Program-made: the position numbers and the translations under genes
The notes under the pieces: model-generated
The model's input: only the letters and a program-made list of their open reading frames with translations
Databases searched by the model: none
What the model was told of the DNA's origin: nothing
In this document: positions 1-5,287 of the stretch, piece by piece
Numbering within the stretch: the first letter of the stretch is position 1
Layout: each line of letters begins with the position of its first letter
DNA from: Acidobacteriaceae bacterium
Lineage (GTDB): Bacteria; Acidobacteriota; Terriglobia; Terriglobales; Acidobacteriaceae
Assembly (NCBI GenBank): GCA_003167305.1
Contig: PMTP01000200.1
Span: 1 to 9,846, forward strand
Direction of reading: 5' to 3'
DNA: 9,846 nucleotides

Positions 1-1422
1 GATATTCTGCTCGGCGGCAATCCGGAGTTCATGGCTCGCCAGGAGCTGGCAAAGAAGAACAAGGCGCGCGCCATCAGCGCCAACGAGGGCGCAATCAATC
101 CCATGGCCCCGCCGGGATTCCAGCGCTTCTACTACCAGGGCCAGGAGTACGAGATTGCCGAGCCGGAGTGGGGCGAGGTCTTCAAGGTCCACGCCGAAAA
201 GGCGCGCGCGGATCACGAGCAGGTAATCGCGACCGGGGGCCTCTTCATCCTGGGCACGGAGCGCCACGAGTCGCGGCGCATTGACAATCAGTTGCGCGGG
301 CGCGCCGGCCGTCAGGGCGATCCCGGCGAGTCGCGCTTCTATCTCTCGCTCGAAGACGACCTGATGCGCATCTTCGCCAAGCAGTGGGTTTCCACGCTGC
401 TTGAGCGGCTGGGCATGGAAGAGGGCGTGCCCATCGAATCGAAGATGATCTCCAAGCGCATCGAGGGTGCACAAAAAGCAGTGGAAGCGCAGAACTTCGA
501 GTCGCGCAAGCACCTGCTCGAGTACGACGACGTGATGAACAAGCAGCGCGAGGCGGTCTACGGGCTGCGCCGACAACTGCTCGAAGAAGCCGAACAGAAG
601 GAACTGATCCTGGAAGATTATGTCGGCGGGATTCTGAGCGGAATCCTGGACGAATTCGCCGGCGCCAAGCTGCATCCGGACCAGTGGGATCTGAAGGGGA
701 TGGACGCGAAGCTCGTCGATCACTTCGGGCTGAACTACGCTTCGCTGAATATCGGCGCTACCGGAATCAATCCGCACCAACTCAACCGCCATGAGCTGGG
801 CGAGGCGATCTTCGACAAACTGAAGCAGGACTACGACGCCAAGGAGAAGATTCTCAGTTCACCGCAGATGCGCTATCACGAGCGCATGGTGATGCTGAAC
901 GTGATTGACGGGCTGTGGAAGGATCATCTGCTCTCCATGGACCACCTGAAGGAGGGTATCCATCTGCGCGGCTATGCGCAGAAGGACCCGCTGGTGGAGT
1001 ACAAGAGCGAGTCCTACGACATGTTCGAGGCGATGATGCTCAAGTTCCAGGAGGACACGGTCCGCTTCCTCTTCCGCATGCAGATTCTGGGTCCGGACGG
1101 CCAGCCGATGGATGCGGCTCCGCGGCCCAATCGCCCCATTCCCAAGGCGCCGCCGGTGGCTAGCGCATCGCAGCCGGTCACGCTCGACGCTGAGCCGAGA
1201 GAGATTCCTATCCACACGCGCCAGGCCACAACGACCATTGACGCGCTGGAGAAGGAGTTCCATCGCAAGAAGCAGCGCGAGTTGGAGGCGGCCAGCTTTG
1301 CTGGCGCGGGAGACGCCAGTCTGCCCACGCAGCGCCGCACCGGCGAAAAGGTAGGCCGCAACGACCCCTGCCCCTGCGGCTCGGGCAAAAAGTACAAGAA
1401 GTGCTGCGGGGCAGGAAAGTAG
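1..1422 (+). CDS. secA: Protein translocase ATPase SecA, C-terminal part (5' end outside window)
   Basis: SecA is the cytosolic motor ATPase that pushes unfolded preproteins through the SecYEG channel. The reading frame is open from base 1, so the gene starts upstream; 473 residues are present. The first residues, DILLGGNPEF, belong to the GRGTDIxLGG motif of nucleotide-binding domain 2. The arginine-finger motif VI (QLRGRAGRQGD) lies at nt 289-321. The helical scaffold follows, with KHLLEYDDVMNKQR near nt 508-549, then the conserved segment containing LWKDHLLSMDHLKEG near nt 913-957. A Pro/Ala-rich linker precedes the C-terminal SEC-C zinc motif with two CxC/CC cysteine pairs (DPCPCGSGKKYKKCC), which binds zinc and, in the family, contacts SecB or ribosomes. 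About 50 residues separate the first motif from the GGLFILGTERHESRR block. The gene ends in TAG and converges on the cpaE-like pseudogene 27 bp away. Confidence 0.97.
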   Translation, partial: DILLGGNPEFMARQELAKKNKARAISANEGAINPMAPPGFQRFYYQGQEYEIAEPEWGEVFKVHAEKARADHEQVIATGGLFILGTERHESRRIDNQLRGRAGRQGDPGESRFYLSLEDDLMRIFAKQWVSTLLERLGMEEGVPIESKMISKRIEGAQKAVEAQNFESRKHLLEYDDVMNKQREAVYGLRRQLLEEAEQKELILEDYVGGILSGILDEFAGAKLHPDQWDLKGMDAKLVDHFGLNYASLNIGATGINPHQLNRHELGEAIFDKLKQDYDAKEKILSSPQMRYHERMVMLNVIDGLWKDHLLSMDHLKEGIHLRGYAQKDPLVEYKSESYDMFEAMMLKFQEDTVRFLFRMQILGPDGQPMDAAPRPNRPIPKAPPVASASQPVTLDAEPREIPIHTRQATTTIDALEKEFHRKKQRELEAASFAGAGDASLPTQRRTGEKVGRNDPCPCGSGKKYKKCCGAGK

Positions 1423-1438
1423 CTGGCCAGGTGGCCAG
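1423..1438. terminator. Short perfect inverted repeat between convergent secA and cpaE-like gene, possible terminator
   Basis: CTGGCCA and TGGCCAG form a perfect 7-bp inverted repeat around a 2-base centre. It starts on the base after the secA stop and ends 11 bases before the stop of the opposing gene. Its position between convergent genes fits a shared transcription end. There is no clear run of T on either side, and the loop would be only about 4 bases once the inner pair opens. It is therefore not a textbook Rho-independent terminator. Confidence 0.3.
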
Positions 1439-1449
1439 ATTCATCCTTC

Positions 1450-2682
1450 TTACGGCTCCGGAATTACAAGTAAGGGTTTGGCAAACGGCCGGAAGAAAGA
1501 GAAGCCTTTTTTATTTTCCAGGTTGGTGGGCAGGCCGCAGGCGTTTCTGGCCATCTGCCGGATCGTCCTGGCAATGGGCGAGTCTTGAAACACCACCGGG
1601 GTTGACGAGTTTCCCGTGCGCCGGGCGGTGGCAAAATCGTCGGGAATCTTCCACTGGGCGGGCCGGGTGAGGGCCTTGTCAATCTGTGCTTCATCGAAGA
1701 GCAGAGCGTGCGGCGTGTAGCGGTTGAGCACAATCTGGAGTTTGTGGCCGCGCGCGGAGAAGAATTGCGTGACCATGCGATTGGCGTTGCGCAGTTCGGA
1801 GATGCCCACCTGCGTGATCAGATAGAGGTTGGCGTTTTCATCAAAAAGAGACGTATCCTTCAAGTCGATTCTCGAACCGGCATCGACGACTACATAATCG
1901 AAGCACTGCCGCGCCACGGCCAGCAGTTTATCGAGTGCCTCAGTGGATGCCTGCGCGGGAAAGAATTCGCCGGGAGCCGCAAGCACGGATAATCCCGAAC
2001 TATGCTTGGCCAGCAGCGAGCGGAAGAAATTCGCATCCAGCCGGCTGGAGTCCTACAGAGCGTTGGTGGTCGAGTACTGAGGGATCATCCCCAGGTTGAG
2101 CGCCGCGTCTCCGAGGGGAAGTCCCAAGTCGATCAACAGGGTCCGCTGGCCGGACACCTGGGCCAGCGCCACGGCGAAATTCGAGGAGATGGTGGTCACT
2201 CCGCAGCCGCCTTTCACCCCCAGAAAGACGAACAGCTTTCGCGAGACTCTTTTGCCGTGGGAAGTCGCCGAACGGCGGATCGAAATCCGGGCCAGCGCGC
2301 CGGCCATTTCAGCGCGGGCGAGCGGCAGAGTGAGGTACTCGCGGGCGCCCGCGCGCATAAAGCGCACGGCCTGCTCCAGTTGGGTCTGCTCCGATTAGAC
2401 CATCACGGTCGTGAAGTTATTGTCGCAGAGGCTCTCCACTACATCGAAGGCGTACTCCGGATCGCTGTCCAGGCCGATGATGACGGCGTCGTAACGCTTT
2501 TCCATCATCTGGGGCAGATCGTCGAGGCTGGCAGGGAAGGTAGAATACTCCCGCACTGTTGTGCCCTGGAATCCCGCCAGCGCGTTCGCTACTTCCCGGC
2601 GATGCTGATCATTCGCATCAATGATCGCGACTGACAACTGGATCGCGACTGACGAGTCGGTGATCTGGAGAGGAATGGCCAT
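1450..2682 (-). pseudogene. cpaE: CpaE/TadZ-like MinD-family ATPase with two in-frame stop codons
   Basis: Three consecutive open stretches in one frame rebuild a single protein of about 410 residues, the usual size for CpaE/TadZ. These proteins localise Flp (tad) pilus machinery at the cell pole. The N-terminal receiver-like domain begins IQLSVAIIDANDQHRREV. Next comes the family segment SEQTQLEQAVRFMRAGAREYL, and then a deviant Walker A, KGGCGVTT, which keeps the signature first lysine but has V where MinD has its second lysine. LPLGDAALNLG, HSSGLSVLAAP, FDYVVVDAGS and LITQVGISELRNANRM follow. TAA at 2395-2397 interrupts TVMV|SEQ, where relatives usually have Tyr. TAG at 2053-2055 interrupts NAL|DSSRLDAN, where Gln is expected. 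No frameshift is needed anywhere. The start is taken as ATG 2682; ATG 2700 in the same frame is possible, and neither has a strong ribosome site. No other tad genes are adjacent. It is called a pseudogene; sequencing error or readthrough are less likely alternatives. Confidence 0.85.
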
Positions 2683-2702
2683 GGCCTGCTTCGCTTCCAT
2701 TT

Positions 2703-2747
2703 GCCTGCATCGCGGCCTGGTTGAACACAGACCGTTGCCATGCAGGC
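2703..2747. repeat. Inverted repeat in the putative cpaE leader
   Basis: GCCTGCAT at 2703-2710 and ATGCAGGC at 2740-2747 are perfect 8-bp inverted copies separated by 29 bases. On the - strand they would form a stem in the leader, only a few bases before ATG 2700 or about 20 bases before ATG 2682. The pairing is seen directly; a regulatory role is inference, and chance occurrence cannot be ruled out. Confidence 0.35.
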
Positions 2748-3008
2748 GGATTGTTGAAAAAATCCCTGGTTCTCGCGATGCGCGAATCGCATCTTCAGAA
2801 AATCTCGTGCCGGGCGAACAGCGCGCATAGGACAAGCGCGAACATCTGTTGACCACACCAGCGTGCGCGACCCCGCCGGGTTGGACTCCTCCCTGAAGCT
2901 TTCAATCTGTCCATTGAGGTTATCGGCGATCAGGGAATCTTCATTAACGCATTTTGAGAATCTTATTACTCTGGGAAGGAGGGCATTGCCGGAAATGCAG
3001 CTTCCTGC

Positions 3009-3023
3009 AGCTAGCTCCTAGCT
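3009..3023. repeat. CTAG-containing 6-bp inverted repeat, possible dispersed intergenic element
   Basis: AGCTAG-CTC-CTAGCT is a perfect 6-bp inverted repeat with a 3-base loop. It contains two copies of CTAG, a tetramer that is scarce in most bacterial genomes. A TGCAGC direct repeat with a 4-base gap overlaps its left edge. It shares its core word with the cluster at 3101-3129, about 80 bp away. Confidence 0.45.
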
Positions 3024-3100
3024 CATGGCCGATTTTGGGGCGAACCAACCCTCGATTTGCAATCAGAGTGAGCCGCGAATCTGTTGCGCGACAGGTTTTA

Positions 3101-3129
3101 AGCTAGCGGCTAGAAGCTAGAAGCTAAAG
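3101..3129. repeat. Tandem heptamer GCTAGAA repeats downstream of the CYTH gene
   Basis: GCTAGAA occurs at 3109-3115 and 3116-3122, followed by the variant GCTAAAG at 3123-3129. They are preceded by AGCTAGCG at 3101-3108. The array ends 17 bp beyond the stop of the CYTH gene, so it would be transcribed in that gene's 3' untranslated region. It could be a slipped-strand microsatellite or one end of a dispersed repeat whose other end is the inverted repeat at 3009-3023. Confidence 0.5.
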
Positions 3130-3146
3130 GCTCTCCCCTCAGCTTT

Positions 3147-3719
3147 TCAGCCTTCAGCGCAGTCGCCAAAGGTCAGGTTCTGGGCGGCGGAGTGACGCTC
3201 GTCCTGCCAAAGCTCAAAGAGCCGCCCGTAGCTGAGGGTAATGTACCGAGCCGGATCGACGCCCAGGCGGGCGGCGGCGCGGTCAATCCACTCGGCGGAG
3301 CCTTCCAGTTCGGCATAATTGCCGATGGGCGTCTCATCGACGACGCAATGCCCCTCGCCGTCCGTCCACTCGGCCCGCCACTTCTCATAGCGGAAGGCAG
3401 CAACCAGGCCGAGTGACAGAAAAATCTCCTCCAGCGCCGCGCCGTCGGCCACCTCGGTCTCGGTTTCGATGCGGTGCTTGTGGGTGTCTTCGCCGGGGCC
3501 AACGTCGGGCAGTCGCTTGTGGGTCACCAACCACCGTCCGGCATAGCCGCGAATGCGCAGAATCTCCGTCCGCGCCCGCATCTGCCGGTCCGGCGTGTCG
3601 TAGAGCACATTGCTTTCGAAGGCACGCGGGGTTTGCAGAGTGAAGCCAGCAGCCTCCAGCCGCCGCGCCAGCCCGGCCAAGTCGTCCACGCGAAATTTGA
3701 TCTCGGTCTCGATGGGCAT
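3147..3719 (-). CDS. CYTH-domain protein (class IV adenylate cyclase / triphosphatase-like)
   Basis: CYTH proteins form a triphosphate tunnel and act on triphosphate substrates (cAMP synthesis, thiamine triphosphate or inorganic triphosphate hydrolysis). The 190-residue product starts MPIETEIKF, carrying the defining ExExK motif at E4, E6 and K8. Further tunnel-type charged residues follow: LRIR at 54-57, VTHKRL at 65-70, KHRIETETE at 81-89, YEKWRAEW at 111-118, VVDETPIGNYAELEG at 126-140. This is a normal size for the CyaB-like branch. The start at ATG 3719 is set by the ExExK motif, which must sit at the extreme N-terminus. The open frame continues far upstream, but only antisense to the Sua5 gene. 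It diverges from that gene with a 60-bp spacer. There is no ribosome-binding sequence before the ATG, and a -10-like TATACT lies 11 bases upstream. The exact substrate cannot be told from sequence. Confidence 0.9.
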   Translation of the reverse strand: MPIETEIKFRVDDLAGLARRLEAAGFTLQTPRAFESNVLYDTPDRQMRARTEILRIRGYAGRWLVTHKRLPDVGPGEDTHKHRIETETEVADGAALEEIFLSLGLVAAFRYEKWRAEWTDGEGHCVVDETPIGNYAELEGSAEWIDRAAARLGVDPARYITLSYGRLFELWQDERHSAAQNLTFGDCAEG

Positions 3720-3730
3720 CGTCAGCAGTG

Positions 3731-3736
3731 AGTATA
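3731..3736 (-). promoter_or_regulatory. Putative -10 box of the CYTH gene (TATACT)
   Basis: TATACT on the - strand matches the TATAAT consensus at five of six positions and ends 11 bases before ATG 3719. Transcription would then start about 4-6 bases before the ATG, giving a nearly leaderless message; this agrees with the absence of a Shine-Dalgarno sequence. No good -35 lies at 16-18 bp: TTGCAG is 20 bp away and TTGTCG 30 bp away. The overlapping GTATAC palindrome also gives TATACG on the + strand, which could serve the divergent Sua5 gene. Confidence 0.35.
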
Positions 3737-3752
3737 CGGCAGGTGGCGGCGC

Positions 3753-3769
3753 TCGCCTGCAACAGGCGA
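3753..3769. promoter_or_regulatory. Perfect hairpin/palindrome in the divergent CYTH-sua5 spacer
   Basis: TCGCCTG-CAA-CAGGCGA is a perfect 7-bp inverted repeat with a 3-base centre. It ends 10 bases before the GTG of the Sua5 gene, in the region where its ribosome site would lie. It could be an operator for a dimeric regulator or an RNA hairpin that limits translation of the Sua5 gene. The symmetry is seen; the function is inferred. Confidence 0.35.
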
Positions 3770-3779
3770 CAATGAAAGT

Positions 3780-4829
3780 GTGAAGACACTGCGATTTGTG
3801 GTCGATCCGGCAAACCTGGAAAGTGCCGAGGCCAAGAAGGCCCTGAAGCGTGCCGCGCAGATTCTGCGCGCTGGGGGACTGGTGGCGCTGCCCACCGAGA
3901 CCGTGTACGGCCTGGGAGCGAATGCGCTGGACGCGGCGGCGGTGAACTGCATCTTCGCCGCCAAAGAGCGCCCGGCGTGGGACCCGGTGATTGTGCACAT
4001 CGCCGACGAAAAGATGCTTGACGGACTGGTACGGGATGTTCCCGAAGCGGCGCGCAAGCTGATGGCGGCCTTCTGGCCGGGTCCGCTGACGCTGCTGCTG
4101 CCGCGCACCCCTGCCGTGCCCGATGTCGTGACCGCTGGCCGCCCTCTTGTCGGGGTGCGCATGCCGGCCCATCCGGTCGCGCTCGAAGTGATTCGCCGCG
4201 CCGGAGTTCCGGTGGCCGCGCCCAGCGCCAATCTCTTTGGCCACATCAGCCCAACCACCGCCGCCCACGTGCTCGCCGACCTGGATGGGCGCATCGATGC
4301 TGTCCTTGACGCGGGTCCTACCGAGCACGGCGTCGAATCCACGGTGCTGGACCCTTGCCAGACTCCGATGGTGATTTACCGGCCGGGCGCGGTGACGAGT
4401 CTCCAGATTCGAGAGATTGCCGGGGCTGTGGAGATCTACCGCGACAATGGCGCTCTGCAAGCCAGGCCGAGGCAGGCGCTGCCCTCGCCGGGGCTGGGGC
4501 TGCGCCATTATGCGCCCCGTGCGCGGCTGCTGCTCATCGAAGGCGATCTGGCCGAGCTTGCCGCAAGGCTGGAAGGGGCGGTGCAGGACCTGCCCGAGGA
4601 TCAGGTGGGCGTGATGCTGCCGAACGGCATCCATGCGCCGGCTGGGGCGGCGGCGGTCTTTGCCTGGGGGCGCTGGGCGGCGCCGGAGGAGCTAGCGCGC
4701 ACGCTCTACGCGGGGCTGCGTCGGCTGGACGCCGCCGGCTGCACGGTGATTCTTTGCCCGCTGCCGCCGGCCGAGGGCATTGGCGCGGCCATTCGCGATC
4801 GGCTGCTCAAGGCAGGGAAGAGGGAATAA
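3780..4829 (+). CDS. L-threonylcarbamoyladenylate synthase, Sua5 type (t6A tRNA modification)
   Basis: The enzyme makes threonylcarbamoyl-AMP from threonine, bicarbonate and ATP for the universal t6A37 tRNA modification; TsaBDE then transfer the group. The 349-residue product has the YrdC fold, with PTETVYGLG at 38-46, KERPAWDPVIVHI at 62-74, a segment beginning FWPGPLTLLLP near 99-109, VPVAAPSANLFG at 143-154 and VESTV at 185-189. The SPGLGLRHYAP linker at 236-246 leads to a C-terminal Sua5 domain, so this is the long Sua5 form rather than the short TsaC/YrdC form. The GTG start at 3780 fits the family N-terminus. An out-of-frame ATG-AAA-GTG-TGA mini-frame overlaps it, and the ribosome site is weak (AGGCG within the hairpin). 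The gene diverges from the CYTH gene and converges on hfq, leaving a 100-bp gap without a clear terminator. Confidence 0.95.
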   Translation: MKTLRFVVDPANLESAEAKKALKRAAQILRAGGLVALPTETVYGLGANALDAAAVNCIFAAKERPAWDPVIVHIADEKMLDGLVRDVPEAARKLMAAFWPGPLTLLLPRTPAVPDVVTAGRPLVGVRMPAHPVALEVIRRAGVPVAAPSANLFGHISPTTAAHVLADLDGRIDAVLDAGPTEHGVESTVLDPCQTPMVIYRPGAVTSLQIREIAGAVEIYRDNGALQARPRQALPSPGLGLRHYAPRARLLLIEGDLAELAARLEGAVQDLPEDQVGVMLPNGIHAPAGAAAVFAWGRWAAPEELARTLYAGLRRLDAAGCTVILCPLPPAEGIGAAIRDRLLKAGKRE

Positions 4830-4929
4830 CCCGCTGTTCTCTGACCTTTCTTGGCCAAATTTACGCCAAAGTATCACTATCTCCACGCAAAGCCTTTTTC
4901 GCGCGCCTGATCCACAATTCCTTCGGAAA

Positions 4930-5265
4930 TCACTGTCCCGGGTCGCCGAACTTGTACATGTACTTGATCGCGGATTTGTAGACCAGGGTCTTCTGCCGGC
5001 CGCGTATCTTGAGGGCATCGCGGTCGTACCACTCGATGCAGCCTTCGATCTTCTCCCCATCTTCAAGAATAATGACCATGGGAGTCTGCGCCTGAATCTG
5101 CTTTTGCAGGTAGAAGAGTTCGGCCTGGTGCGCCGAGATATCCTGCTCCGGGATATGGGAGGTCAGGAAGATGGGAGCGGCGGCGGCCGGCCGCCTGCGC
5201 GTGCGCGCCTGGGCGAGTAGGACGGATTGCTTGCCGCCGCGCGATGGAATGGGTTCATTGTTCAT
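4930..5265 (-). CDS. hfq: Hfq-like RNA chaperone (Sm/LSm fold), divergent, with basic N-terminal extension
   Basis: Hfq hexamers bind small RNAs and mRNAs and promote their pairing. The 111-residue product has its Sm core at about residues 60-103: QTPMVIILEDGEKIEGCIEWYD (Sm1) and TLVYKSAIKYM (Sm2). Aligned without gaps to E. coli Hfq from E37 to Y55, F42 becomes D83 and H57 of the YKHA motif becomes S98, while K56 is kept as K97. The N-terminal half carries an arginine cluster RTRRRP at 21-26 and a segment AELFYLQKQIQAQ in place of the usual QDPFLNALRK helix. The start at ATG 5265 is fixed by an excellent ribosome site AGGAGGAG at 5273-5280; the open frame extending further upstream overlaps holB and is ignored. 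It lies 22 bp after holB and is probably translated from the same transcript. An LSm-like protein with altered RNA specificity is the alternative to a true Hfq. Confidence 0.85.
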   Translation of the reverse strand: MNNEPIPSRGGKQSVLLAQARTRRRPAAAAPIFLTSHIPEQDISAHQAELFYLQKQIQAQTPMVIILEDGEKIEGCIEWYDRDALKIRGRQKTLVYKSAIKYMYKFGDPGQ

Positions 5266-5272
5266 CAAATAA

Positions 5273-5280
5273 CTCCTCCT
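5273..5280 (-). promoter_or_regulatory. Strong ribosome-binding site of hfq (AGGAGGAG)
   Basis: The - strand reads AGGAGGAG followed by TTATTTG and then ATG, a 7-base spacer. It fits the anti-Shine-Dalgarno better than any other ribosome site noted in the window. It lies in the 22-bp gap after the holB stop, fixes the hfq start, and suggests hfq is translated independently and more heavily than the upstream genes. Confidence 0.85.
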
Positions 5281-5287
5281 GAAAAAG

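Larger units (their letters stand above)
2701..3146. other. Intergenic region of about 450 bp without a recognisable gene
   Basis: No open frame here resembles a protein, and the short frames on both strands have no family signature or credible ribosome site. The region would hold the promoter and leader of the cpaE-like gene (reading left) and the 3' end of the CYTH transcript. It contains an 8-bp inverted repeat next to the cpaE start, a 6-bp inverted repeat GATGCG-CGAAT-CGCATC at 2777-2793, and two clusters of GCTAG-type repeats at 3009-3023 and 3101-3129. The middle (about 2930-2975) is AT-richer than its surroundings and is the likeliest promoter zone, but no convincing -35/-10 pair was identified. 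Confidence 0.6.

Noticed and set aside
2053..2397. Selenocysteine, pyrrolysine or an altered genetic code as explanation of the cpaE stops
   Set aside because: Neither stop is TGA, so selenocysteine does not apply. One is TAA, which pyrrolysine would not explain, and TAA, TAG and TGA all end intact genes in the window. Two point mutations are simpler.
2002..2634. A 210-codon open frame on the + strand across the cpaE region
   Set aside because: It is antisense to conserved CpaE blocks, has no recognisable motif, and its openness follows from codon bias of the opposite strand. It is not a replacement gene for the broken cpaE.
3720..4634. The CYTH reading frame stays open for about 305 more codons upstream, antisense to the Sua5 gene
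   Set aside because: The ExExK motif must be N-terminal in CYTH proteins, the upstream translation has no family resemblance and is rich in His, Arg and Gln as shadow frames of GC-rich genes are, and the + strand carries a clear Sua5 gene.
4851..4869. TTGGC-caaatttac-GCCAA stem between sua5 and hfq as a terminator
   Set aside because: The stem is only 5 bp with a 9-base loop and no T-run on either strand; too weak to list as a terminator.
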